Origin: an uncultured Agathobaculum sp.
GTDB taxonomy: Bacteria > Bacillota > Clostridia > Oscillospirales > Butyricicoccaceae
Assembly (NCBI GenBank): GCA_944380945.1
Contig: CALWJG010000001.1
Coordinates: forward strand, 1-43,367
DNA length: 43,367 bases
Direction of reading: 5' to 3'
Below the pieces are notes generated by a model. It made no database searches. It worked only from the letters and a program-made list of their open reading frames with translations, and was not told the DNA's origin. Positions 31,617 through 40,022 of this stretch are shown here, in pieces; the first letter of the stretch is position 1; every line of letters begins with the position of its first letter. The translations under genes were made by a program, and so were the position numbers.

Positions 31617-34600
31617 TTATTTGATGACCGCGAGCAGCTCGCCGGCCTTGACCGAGGTGTTCTCCCCCACCAGCAGCTTGTCGACCTTGCCGGCCATGCG
31701 CGCCACGACCGAGGTCTCCATCTTCATGGCCTCGATCACGAGCAGCACCTGATTCTCCTCGACCGTGTCGCCCTCGCGCACCAGCACGCGGGACACCATG
31801 CCGGGCATGGGCGCGCCGGTCTGCGCCTTGTCGGTCGGGTCGGCCAGCTCGACATGGTCGTGCAGCGCGGGCGCCTGCGGGTCGGGCACCGTCACCTCGC
31901 GGCGCATGCCGTTGAGCTCGAACAGCACGGTGCGCGTGCCGTCCTCGTTGCGGTCGCCCAGACCGAGGTACTTGACCACGAGCGTCTTGCCGTCCTCGAT
32001 GTTGATCTGGTTGGTCTCGCCCAGCGCCATGCCGTTGAAGAACACATGGCTGCCCATGCGGGACATGTAGCCGTATTCCTTGCGGTGGCGGCAGTATTCC
32101 TCAACCACCTTGGGATACAGGCACCACGAGAGCACGGTGCGGTCCTTGGCCCCCGGCTGGAACTGCTCGACCGTCTTGCGCGCCGCGTCAAAGTCCACCG
32201 GCTCGAGCAGCGCGCCCGGGCGGCAGGTGATCGGCTTCTCGCCCTTGAGCACCAGCTTTTGCAGCTCGGGCGGGAAGCCGCCCGCGGGCTGGCCCATCAT
32301 GCCCTTGAAGTAGGACACTACCGAATCCGGGAAGGTGAGCGCCTCGCCCTTTTCGAGGATGTTCTCGGGTGTCAGGCGGTTCTGCACCATGAAGATCGCG
32401 AGGTCGCCCACCATCTTGGAGGACGGCGTGACCTTGACGATGTCGCCCAGCATGAGGTTGACCTGCTTGTACATCTCGCGCACTTCTTCAAACTGGCTGC
32501 CCAGACCGAGCGCCTCGACCTGCGACTGCAGGTTGGTGTACTGCCCGCCGGGCATCTCATAGCGGTAGATGTCGGTCGAGGGCGCCTTGAGGCCGCCGTC
32601 AAACGAGGCATAGCGCAGGCGCACATCCGCCCAGTAATTGCTCAGGTACTGGAGCCGGTCCGGGTCAAGCCCGGTGTCGCGCTCCTGCCCGTGCAGCGCG
32701 GCGACGACCGCGTTCATGGACGGCTGGCTGGTCATGGACGAGAGCGAGTCGATCGCCGTGTCCACGATGTCCACGCCCGCCTCGGCCGCGAGCAGCAGCG
32801 CCGCCACCTGATTGCCCGAGGTGTCGTGCGTGTGCAGGTGGATGGGCAGGCCGACCTCGTTTTTGAGCGCGGTGACCAGCTTTTTGGCCGCATAGGGCTT
32901 GAGCAGGCCGGACATATCCTTGATGCACAGGAGGTGCGCGCCGCGCTTTTCGATCTCCTTTGCGAGATCGACATAATAGGAAAGCGTATATTTGTCCCGC
33001 TTGGGGTCGAGGATGTCGCCCGTGTAGCAGATCGCGGCTTCGCACAGCTTGCCCTGATTCAGCACCTCGTCCATGGCGACCTCCATGCCGGGCAGCCAGT
33101 TGAGCGAGTCGAACACGCGGAACACGTCGATGCCGGTTCTAGCGGCTTCCTTGATGAACGCGCGCACCAGATTGTCCGGATAGTTGGCGTAGCCCACCAG
33201 GCTCGAGCCGCGCAGCAGCATCTGCAGCGGGATGTTGGGGATCTTTTCGCGCAGCAGCTCAAGCCGCTCCCACGGGGATTCATGCAGGAAGCGGTAGGCG
33301 GTGTCGAACGTCGCGCCGCCCCAGCACTCGAGCGAGAAGCAGTTATTTAAGATCTCCGCCGCGCCCTTGGCCGCGCCGACCATGTCGCGCGTGCGCATGC
33401 GGGTCGCGAGCAGGGACTGGTGCGCGTCGCGCATGGTGGTGTCGGTGATCAGCAGACGCTTGCTGTCCAGCACATAGCGCTTGACCGCCTCCGGTCCCTC
33501 GCGGTCGAGCAGCTGCTTGAGGCCCTCGCACTGCGGGGGCGAGCTCTCATAGGGCGGGAACCGCGGCGCGTCGTACTGTGCGCGCTCAGCCGAGGGGTTT
33601 GCGACCTGGATCTCCGCGATATAGCGCAGCACCTTGGTCGCGCGGTCCTGTCCCTCCTCAAAGTCGAACAGCTCGGGCGTCTCGTCGATGAACTTGGTGT
33701 GGCACGCGCCGGCCTGAAACGCCGGATGCTGCAAAATGTTCGTGATGAACGGGATGTTGGTCTTGACGCCGCGGATGTGCTCCTCGCTGATCGCGCGCAG
33801 CGCCTTGCGGCACAGGCCCTCAAAGGTGTTGTCGTGGCAGGTGATCTTGACCAGCAGCGAATCGTAATACGGCGAGATCTCCGCGCCGACATAGGTGTTG
33901 CTGCCGTCCAGACGCACGCCGTTGCCGCCGGACGAGCGGTAGGAGGTGATCTTGCCGATGTCGGGCAGGAAGCTGTTCTTGGGGTCCTCGGTCGTGATGC
34001 GGCACTGCATCGCATAGCCGCGCGCAATCACGTCCGACTGCTTGCGGATGCCGATCTCCTCATCGAACAGCGGATACCCCTCCGCGATCAGGATCTGCGA
34101 GCGCACGAGGTCGATGCCGGTCAGCTCCTCGGTGACCGTGTGCTCGACCTGGATGCGCGGGTTCATCTCGATGAAATAGTAATTGCCGGTCTTGTCCACC
34201 AGAAACTCGATCGTGCCCGCGGACACATAGCCCACATGCCGCGCGATCTTGACCGCATCCGCATACAGGCGGCTGCGCACCTCCTGCGGCACGCTCCACG
34301 CGGGCGCGAACTCCACGACCTTCTGGTAGCGACGCTGCAGCGAGCAGTCGCGCTCGAACAGGTGGACGATGTTGCCGTAGCGGTCGCCCAGCACCTGCAC
34401 CTCGATGTGCTTGGGCTCGACGAGGAACTTCTCAATGAAAATGTCCTCGTTGCCAAAGGCCTTCTGCGCCTCGCTCTTGACCTGCGGGAAGCCCACGCGG
34501 ATGTCCTCGGCATTGTCGCAGCGGCGCATGCCGCGTCCGCCGCCGCCGCCCGCCGCCTTGAGCAGCACCGGGTAGCCGAATTCCTCCGCCTTTGCGATGG

Positions 34601-35045
34601 CGTCCTCGGTATCGGCCAGCGGCCGGTCCGAGCCGGGAATGGTGGGCACGCCGCATTCGTGCGCAATGGTCTTGGCGGTCAGCTTGTCGCCCATCTGGTC
34701 GAGGATCTTGGGGGAAGGGCCGATGAACGTGATGCCCGCCTGCTCGCAGGCGCGGGCAAACTCCGCGTTTTCCGACAGGAAGCCGTAGCCGGGGTGGATG
34801 GCGTCCACGCCGCGGCGCCTGGCGAGGTCGATGATGCCCGGGATGTCCAGATAGGCGGCCAGCGGGCTTTTGTTCTCGCCGATCAGATACGCCTCGTCCG
34901 CGCGGGTGCGGTACAGGCTGTAAGTATCCTCCTGTGAATAAATGGCCACCGTGCGCAGGCCCAGATCGTAGCACGCGCGGAATATGCGCAGCGCGATCTC
35001 GCCGCGGTTGGCGACCAGTACCTTGTTGAACTTGCGTACCTCCAT
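31617..35045 (-). CDS. pyc: Pyruvate carboxylase
   Basis: Biotin enzyme that carboxylates pyruvate to oxaloacetate, refilling the TCA branch and supplying aspartate. The 1142-residue chain has all domains: biotin carboxylase (about 1-455, with LLKAAGGGGGRGMR and FIEMNPRIQVEHTVTE), carboxyltransferase (about 530-805, with the metal site TDTTMRDAHQSLLATRMRT and HLHTHDTSGN), the allosteric/tetramerisation part and a C-terminal biotinyl domain with EAMKME, biotin lysine 1108. AAGGAAGG precedes the ATG. It is a single-gene unit with its own promoter and a shared terminator. Confidence 0.98.
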   Translation of the reverse strand: MEVRKFNKVLVANRGEIALRIFRACYDLGLRTVAIYSQEDTYSLYRTRADEAYLIGENKSPLAAYLDIPGIIDLARRRGVDAIHPGYGFLSENAEFARACEQAGITFIGPSPKILDQMGDKLTAKTIAHECGVPTIPGSDRPLADTEDAIAKAEEFGYPVLLKAAGGGGGRGMRRCDNAEDIRVGFPQVKSEAQKAFGNEDIFIEKFLVEPKHIEVQVLGDRYGNIVHLFERDCSLQRRYQKVVEFAPAWSVPQEVRSRLYADAVKIARHVGYVSAGTIEFLVDKTGNYYFIEMNPRIQVEHTVTEELTGIDLVRSQILIAEGYPLFDEEIGIRKQSDVIARGYAMQCRITTEDPKNSFLPDIGKITSYRSSGGNGVRLDGSNTYVGAEISPYYDSLLVKITCHDNTFEGLCRKALRAISEEHIRGVKTNIPFITNILQHPAFQAGACHTKFIDETPELFDFEEGQDRATKVLRYIAEIQVANPSAERAQYDAPRFPPYESSPPQCEGLKQLLDREGPEAVKRYVLDSKRLLITDTTMRDAHQSLLATRMRTRDMVGAAKGAAEILNNCFSLECWGGATFDTAYRFLHESPWERLELLREKIPNIPLQMLLRGSSLVGYANYPDNLVRAFIKEAARTGIDVFRVFDSLNWLPGMEVAMDEVLNQGKLCEAAICYTGDILDPKRDKYTLSYYVDLAKEIEKRGAHLLCIKDMSGLLKPYAAKKLVTALKNEVGLPIHLHTHDTSGNQVAALLLAAEAGVDIVDTAIDSLSSMTSQPSMNAVVAALHGQERDTGLDPDRLQYLSNYWADVRLRYASFDGGLKAPSTDIYRYEMPGGQYTNLQSQVEALGLGSQFEEVREMYKQVNLMLGDIVKVTPSSKMVGDLAIFMVQNRLTPENILEKGEALTFPDSVVSYFKGMMGQPAGGFPPELQKLVLKGEKPITCRPGALLEPVDFDAARKTVEQFQPGAKDRTVLSWCLYPKVVEEYCRHRKEYGYMSRMGSHVFFNGMALGETNQINIEDGKTLVVKYLGLGDRNEDGTRTVLFELNGMRREVTVPDPQAPALHDHVELADPTDKAQTGAPMPGMVSRVLVREGDTVEENQVLLVIEAMKMETSVVARMAGKVDKLLVGENTSVKAGELLAVIK

Positions 35046-35087
35046 ACAGCATCCTTCCTTTCCGCTGTTTTTTGTTATTGCAACCTT

Positions 35088-35116
35088 ATCATATCATTTT
35101 TTGTGCGCCTTTCCAA
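35088..35116 (-). promoter_or_regulatory. pyc promoter
   Basis: Minus-strand TTGGAA (35116-35111), 17-base spacer and TATGAT (35093-35088). Confidence 0.7.
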
Positions 35117-35327
35117 TAGCCATCCGGTGTCCTGCACAGAAATGCCGAAATGCAGCGCATCCATTTTTTGTCCGCCCGGACCGATCCGTGCGCCGGTCTG
35201 CCCGCCGCCCGCCGGCAGGCGCATGGTGGGTCCCGCCGCCTTTCCGCGCCGCCGGCGCGGCGGGATTTCCCGAAGATTCGTGCACGATCCCCGTCTTTTT
35301 TCTCCATTCGATCGGTTTCGCGATTTT

Positions 35328-35341
35328 TGAAAGTGCTTACA
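35328..35341. promoter_or_regulatory. LacI/CcpA-type operator, distal copy
   Basis: TGAAAGTGCTTACA differs from the cre consensus TGWAANCGNTNWCA at one base (T for C). Nearly the reverse of the proximal copy at 35555-35568. Confidence 0.6.
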
Positions 35342-35486
35342 TTTATTTTTCAGAAATTTTACATTTTTTTGCGCAATCAGAATCAAAACCAAATTCGTAT
35401 TCGTTTCATATTGTAAAATCTATGTTAATTTTGCACAATAACCTTGGCAAAAAGTTTGCTGTTATGTAGAAATCCTGTAATATCGC

Positions 35487-35515
35487 TTGCATTATTTCCC
35501 GCATGGTGCTATGCT
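35487..35515 (+). promoter_or_regulatory. Promoter of the LacI-type regulator
   Basis: TTGCAT (35487-35492), 17-base spacer ending TGC and TATGCT (35510-35515). Other AT-rich alternatives exist nearby. Confidence 0.5.
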
Positions 35516-35554
35516 TAACCCAACAGAAAGCAGGATGGATTGGTTGCAAGCTAA

Positions 35555-35568
35555 TGTAAGTGCTTTCA
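35555..35568. promoter_or_regulatory. LacI/CcpA-type operator, proximal copy
   Basis: TGTAAGTGCTTTCA, again one base from the cre consensus, in the leader 27 bases before the lacI-type start codon; fits autorepression or CcpA control as a roadblock. Confidence 0.6.
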
Positions 35569-35595
35569 TCAATGGCAGCAAGGAGGGAGACCGGC

Positions 35596-36579
35596 ATGAG
35601 CAACCCCACGATCTACGACGTCTCCCGCCTTTCCGGCGTCTCCACCGCGACCGTGTCGCGCGCCTTTTCCGAGCCCGAGCGCGTGCGCGAGACCACGCGG
35701 CGCCGCGTATACGAGGCGGCCTCCGCCCTCAATTACCAGCCCAGCGCGATCGCGCGCGCCATGGCGCGCCAGCGCACGGACAAGATCGCGTTCCTGATCT
35801 GCAAAAAGGGCGCGACCATTCTGGATGAATTCTACGCCGGCATCTGCGAGGGCGTGATGCGGCGCGCCAACAGTCTGGACTATCAGCTGATCGTCTCGAC
35901 CGCCGAGGACTGGCAGCGCATCCCGCAGAGCAAGCAGATCGAGGGCGCGATCCTCGCGGGCGACGCGCAGCCCGACCTGATCGCCGAATTCCAGCGGCAG
36001 AACGTCAAGGTCGTGCTGGCCAACCACGTCTCCCCCGGCTTTGACCTCCCCTGCATCATTGCAGATGAATATGACGGCGTGCGGCAGGCGCTCTCGCATC
36101 TGGTCGCACAGGGCCACCGGCAGATCGCCATGCTGGCCGGCCGTTTCTCTTCCTATATCACAAGCGAGCGATACAATGCGTTTCTCGCCGCCATGAAGGA
36201 GCTGGGCCTCTCGCTGGACGAGAGCAGCATCCTGATGTGCGAGCGGGATGCGGAGAGCGCCGTGCAGGCCGCGCGCGCCCTGCTCGACCGGCCGAACCGC
36301 CCGCGCGCGGTGTTCGCGTTCAACGACGTGCTGGCCGCCGGCGTCATCAAGGCGGCGCGCCGCCTTGGTCTCCGTCTGCCGGACGAGCTGGCCGTGGTCG
36401 GATACGACGATTCCTCGGTCTGCCAGCTGCTCGAGCCCGAGCTGACCTCGGTCCATGTGGACTGCCGCCGGATGGGCGAGCTGTGCATGGACCGCATCAC
36501 CGCCCTGCTGCACGGCGAGACCGACGTCCCCCGGCGGACCGTGGTGCCCGTTTCGCTGCGGGTCCGCAGCTCTGCCTGA
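35596..36579 (+). CDS. LacI family transcriptional regulator
   Basis: The 327-residue protein has the LacI headpiece TIYDVSRLSGVSTATVSRAF (5-24), the hinge helix LNYQPSAIARAMA and a periplasmic-binding-like sensor (about 60-325) with AGDAQPDL, RFSSYITSERYNAFLAAM, FAFNDVLAAGVIKAARRLG and VVGYDDSSVCQLLEPELTSV, so it senses a sugar-like ligand. AGGAGGGAG precedes the ATG at 35596; an upstream in-frame ATG lacks a ribosome site. It precedes the ABC importer operon and probably controls it and itself. Confidence 0.93.
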   Translation: MSNPTIYDVSRLSGVSTATVSRAFSEPERVRETTRRRVYEAASALNYQPSAIARAMARQRTDKIAFLICKKGATILDEFYAGICEGVMRRANSLDYQLIVSTAEDWQRIPQSKQIEGAILAGDAQPDLIAEFQRQNVKVVLANHVSPGFDLPCIIADEYDGVRQALSHLVAQGHRQIAMLAGRFSSYITSERYNAFLAAMKELGLSLDESSILMCERDAESAVQAARALLDRPNRPRAVFAFNDVLAAGVIKAARRLGLRLPDELAVVGYDDSSVCQLLEPELTSVHVDCRRMGELCMDRITALLHGETDVPRRTVVPVSLRVRSSA

Positions 36580-36742
36580 GCGTTCTCCCGCATGATCCGC
36601 AAACTTCCGCAGATACTATCGCTGCATGCGCGCCCCCGCTGCACCTGCGCAGCAGGACGCGCCGGCGCTGCGGTCCCGTCCGCCGCGGATGGAAAGCGCC
36701 GTGATTTTTCACAGTCTTTACATTCCTTTGACGGAACCGCGA

Positions 36743-36771
36743 TTGTTTGTAGTAATTCTACAGGGTATACT
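36743..36771 (+). promoter_or_regulatory. ABC importer promoter with internal dyad
   Basis: TTGTTT (36743-36748), 17-base spacer and TATACT (36766-36771). The spacer holds a dyad with arms TGTAG and CTACA around TAATT (36748-36762). This differs from the two LacI-type operators upstream of the regulator. Confidence 0.65.
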
Positions 36772-36812
36772 GTCTTGGGTGCTTGTTCCCTGTTGAAAAA
36801 GGAGGAGATACG

Positions 36813-37652
36813 ATGAAAAGTAAAAAAAGGATCGGTACCGTCTGCAAGGCGCTCGGCTGCATTTTTCTGCTGCTGATCTCGCTGTTCCCCATCTATTGGC
36901 TTGTAGCGATGTCGATCCGTCCGACCGAGGAGATGAAGGGGCACATCAGCCTCATCCCTCAGTCACTCACAGGCGAGCACTTTGCACAGCTGTTTGATGC
37001 GGAAGGCTTCGGCCAGGCCATCATCAACAGCGCACAGACCACCTTCGGCTCGCTGATCATCTCGCTGCTGGTCGGCATCTGCGCGGCGTATATCATCGCC
37101 CGCCGGCGTTTCCGCTTCGGACTGAAAACGCCGCTGACCTATTGGGTACTGCTGGTGCGCGTTCTGCCGCCGGTCGCCTTCACGATCCCGCTGTACATCA
37201 TGTTCAACCGGATCGGCGTGCTCAATACCAAGCTGCCCGTCATGCTGGCATGCGTGCTGATCAACGTCCCGCTGATCATCTGGTTCCTGATCAGCTTCTT
37301 CCAGGACCTCCCGGAAGAGGTGGAAGAGAGCGCCAAGGTGGACGGCGCGACCGAATGGCAGCTGTTCCGCAAGATCGTGCTCCCGCTCGTTGCGCCGGGT
37401 ATCGCAGCGGTCGCCATGCTTTCGTTTATGTACGCCTGGAATGAATACACCTACACGGTCATCTTCACCAGAACGGCGACCAACAACACCGTCCCTCTGG
37501 CTCTGGCCCTGCTCAACACAGAGGACAGCCTGACCAACTTCGGTCTGGTGGCCGCGGGCGGCGTGATCTCGGTCATCCCCATCACCCTGTTTGTCATCTT
37601 TGCACAGAACTACTTGATCTCCGGTTTGTCAAGCGGCGCTGTCAAGGAGTAA
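36813..37652 (+). CDS. ABC sugar permease, MalG type
   Basis: Second transmembrane subunit type of CUT1 importers. The 279-residue protein has six predicted helices, the first at about 10-30, and the ATPase-coupling EAA loop EEVEESAKVDGATEWQLFRKIVLPL (about 175-199). The ending LISGLSSGAVKE is typical of MalG-like subunits, which commonly finish GLTAGAVKG. GGAGGAG precedes the ATG at 36813. It heads the operon, before the binding protein, whereas the MalF-type gene usually comes first. Confidence 0.92.
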   Translation: MKSKKRIGTVCKALGCIFLLLISLFPIYWLVAMSIRPTEEMKGHISLIPQSLTGEHFAQLFDAEGFGQAIINSAQTTFGSLIISLLVGICAAYIIARRRFRFGLKTPLTYWVLLVRVLPPVAFTIPLYIMFNRIGVLNTKLPVMLACVLINVPLIIWFLISFFQDLPEEVEESAKVDGATEWQLFRKIVLPLVAPGIAAVAMLSFMYAWNEYTYTVIFTRTATNNTVPLALALLNTEDSLTNFGLVAAGGVISVIPITLFVIFAQNYLISGLSSGAVKE

Positions 37653-37704
37653 CAAAGAGAGCAAAGCACCTGACCTACGACGATATGAGATTGGAGGAAA
37701 CAAA

Positions 37705-38949
37705 ATGAAAAAACTGTTGGCTACGGCACTGGCGCTGACCATGGCGCTCAGCATGACCGCCTGCGGCGGCGGCAACAACCAGAGCTCCGGCGACGGCGGT
37801 TCGGAGGGCGGCACCACTGAGCTCAGCCTGATCCTGCGCGCCGGCACCTATGCGGACGTCATCAAGGAATGCCTGCCCGCGTTTGAAGAGGAGCACAACG
37901 TGACCTGCACCGTGCAGGAGCTGTCCGAGTCCGACCTGTATTCCGGCATCGCGCTGGACGCGATCAACGCGGAGGGCTCTTACGACCTGTGCATGGTCGA
38001 CGGCTCCTGGATGGCTGAGTTCACCGAGAACGGCGTGCTCGCCAACCTGTCCGACCTCGGCTATTCGCTGGACGACGACATCATCCCCGCGACCACCTCG
38101 ATCTGCTATGTGGACGACGACGTTTACCTTGCCCCGTATTACGGCAACGTGACCGTGCTGATGTTCAACAAGGCCAACGTTGAGGCGGCCGGCTACTCCG
38201 CCGACACCATCCAGTCGCTGGACGACATCCTCAAGATCTGCCAGCAGGCCAAGGCGGACGGCAAGAACGGCTTTATCTACCGCGGCGACGGCCAGAACAA
38301 TCTGGTAGTCGACTTCCTGCCCATCCTGCTGTCCTACGGCGGCTGGGTCGTGGACGACAACAATCAGCCCACGGTCGACACGCAGGAATTCAAGGACGCG
38401 ATGAACTACTACCTCGAGCTGATCGCGACCGGTCAGGCGCAGGTCAAGGATGACCTGATCGCCTCCGTCGATTCCGGCTCCGGCACCATGGGCATCGGCT
38501 GGCCGGGCTGGTACACCCCCACCGCTGACTCCCCCGCGGACTATATCGCGCTCAACGGCGCTGCGACCGCAGGCGGCGAGACCCACAACGCGAACGTATA
38601 CGGCATCTGGGCGATCGGCGTTCCGGCCAACAGCCAGAATCAGGAGCTGGCGGTCGAGCTGCTCTCCTACCTGATGGATGCCGACGTGCAGAAGTCCACC
38701 GTGGCCTCCGGCGGCGTACCGTGCCGTTATTCCAGCCTGCAGGATCCCGAGGTCCTCGAGACCTACCCGCAGTATGAGGTCGTTTGCCAGGCGCTGGAGA
38801 GCGGCGTTTACCGCCCGGTCATCGCAGAGTGGACCCAGTTCTACACCACGCTGGGCACTGAGATGGACAACATCATCAATGGTATGAAGACCGTGGATCA
38901 GGGCCTTGCCGATGCGCAGGCTCAGCTGGAGGAACTGATGGCCGGCTGA
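37705..38949 (+). CDS. ABC extracellular solute-binding lipoprotein
   Basis: The 414-residue protein has a lipoprotein signal (MKKLLATALALTMALSMTAC, lipid cysteine 20), a G/S/N linker and a family 1 solute-binding fold: TELSLILRAGTYADVIKECLP, YDLCMVDGSWMAEF, LAPYYGNVTVLMFNKANVEAAG, TMGIGWPGWYTP, and IWAIGVPANSQNQELAVELLSYL. It captures the substrate outside the cell and delivers it to the permeases. Aromatic residues YY and WPGWY suggest a carbohydrate, but the ligand is not readable. A GC-rich hairpin after the gene may raise its level over the permeases. Confidence 0.92.
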   Translation: MKKLLATALALTMALSMTACGGGNNQSSGDGGSEGGTTELSLILRAGTYADVIKECLPAFEEEHNVTCTVQELSESDLYSGIALDAINAEGSYDLCMVDGSWMAEFTENGVLANLSDLGYSLDDDIIPATTSICYVDDDVYLAPYYGNVTVLMFNKANVEAAGYSADTIQSLDDILKICQQAKADGKNGFIYRGDGQNNLVVDFLPILLSYGGWVVDDNNQPTVDTQEFKDAMNYYLELIATGQAQVKDDLIASVDSGSGTMGIGWPGWYTPTADSPADYIALNGAATAGGETHNANVYGIWAIGVPANSQNQELAVELLSYLMDADVQKSTVASGGVPCRYSSLQDPEVLETYPQYEVVCQALESGVYRPVIAEWTQFYTTLGTEMDNIINGMKTVDQGLADAQAQLEELMAG

Positions 38950-38995
38950 TCCGATCAGCCCTAACCCATCCGACTCCCGCATGACGGGTTCAGGC

Positions 38996-39023
38996 GGCCG
39001 GGGCGCCGCACGGCGCTCCGGCC
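38996..39023 (+). promoter_or_regulatory. Intercistronic hairpin after the binding-protein gene
   Basis: Arms of 12 bases (38996-39007 and 39012-39023) pair with one mismatch around GCAC, followed by ATTATTAT rather than a T-run. It may stabilise the upstream message or cause partial termination. Confidence 0.6.
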
Positions 39024-39098
39024 ATTATTATCGCCATTCCCGGCCTTTCACAGTGATTCCGTCTGAAATACCTCCTGAATTAGTGAGGTCAATGCGAA

Positions 39099-39998
39099 AT
39101 GAGAACAAATTCTACAACCAAATTGAGAAACGCGGACGTCCAGACCAAGCGCTTCGGTCTGGGCATGATCACGCCGACGGTCATCGTCCTGCTGGTCATG
39201 ACCGCTTATCCGCTGGTCTTCACCCTGTTTTACAGCTTTACCGATTATAACCTGCTGCGCAACCTGCGCCAGCCCGCCGAGTTCATCGCGCTGAAGAACT
39301 ACACCGACCTGCTGACCGACCCCTACTTCCAGCAGTCGATCTGGAACACGGTCAAGTTCACCATCCTCGCGGTGATCTTTGAGATGATCATCGGCTTTGC
39401 GATGGCGCTGTTCGTCAACTGCCTCAAGCGCGGCCAGAAGACCATGCGCACCCTGCTGCTCCTGCCCTATCTGCTGCCGACCGTAACGGTAGCGCTGAGC
39501 TGGCGCATGATGCTCTCCCCCAACTACGGCATTGTCAATCAGGTGCTCACGGCGCTCGGTCTGCCGGTGTTCAACTGGTTTTCGGACATCCATACCGCGT
39601 TCGGCATGCTGGTGCTGATCGACGTATGGCAGAGCGCGCCGTTCGTGTTCCTGCTGCTGTACGCAGCGCTGCAGTCCGTGCCGCAGGGCCAGTATGAGGC
39701 CGCCCGCATCGACGGCGCGGGCCGCATCAAGATCCTGTTTTACGTCACCATCCCCAACATCAAGAACAGCCTCGCGCTGTGCGCCCTGCTCCGCACGATC
39801 GACAGCTTCCGCCTGTTCGACAAGGTCAACCTGCTGACCGGCGGCGGCCCGGCGAACAGCACGTCGACGATCACTCAGTATCTGTACAACTATGGCATTT
39901 CCTCGCTGGATTTCGGCTTCGGCAGCGCCGGCGCCGTTGTTATGACCATTCTGGTGCTGATCCTGTCGAGCGTCTACATCAAACGAGCCATCCAGTAA
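39099..39998 (+). CDS. ABC sugar permease, MalF type
   Basis: The 299-residue protein has a polar N-terminal stretch, six predicted helices starting at about residue 22 (MITPTVIVLLVMTAYPLVFT), the conserved TLFYSFTDYNL after helix 1, LLLPYLLPTVTVALSWRMML, and the EAA loop QYEAARIDGAGRIKILFYVT. The GGGPANSTSTITQYLYNYG segment before the last helices is the MalF-type signature. GAGGT lies nine bases before the ATG. It partners the MalG-type subunit two genes upstream. Confidence 0.92.
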   Translation: MRTNSTTKLRNADVQTKRFGLGMITPTVIVLLVMTAYPLVFTLFYSFTDYNLLRNLRQPAEFIALKNYTDLLTDPYFQQSIWNTVKFTILAVIFEMIIGFAMALFVNCLKRGQKTMRTLLLLPYLLPTVTVALSWRMMLSPNYGIVNQVLTALGLPVFNWFSDIHTAFGMLVLIDVWQSAPFVFLLLYAALQSVPQGQYEAARIDGAGRIKILFYVTIPNIKNSLALCALLRTIDSFRLFDKVNLLTGGGPANSTSTITQYLYNYGISSLDFGFGSAGAVVMTILVLILSSVYIKRAIQ

Positions 39999-40022
39999 CT
40001 TCCCCATGAAGGAGGTAAGTAA

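Larger units (their letters stand above)
35046..35595. other. Divergent pyc/lacI intergenic region with GC-rich and AT-rich halves
   Basis: 550 bases without a credible gene. The pyc side (to about 35290) is GC-rich and holds a possible stem TCCCGCCGC with GCGGCGGGA around 35233-35266. The lacI side is strongly AT-rich and holds two LacI-type operators, an ATTTTACA/TGTAAAAT repeat pair and the lacI promoter. Short ORFs here lack ribosome sites. Confidence 0.65.
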
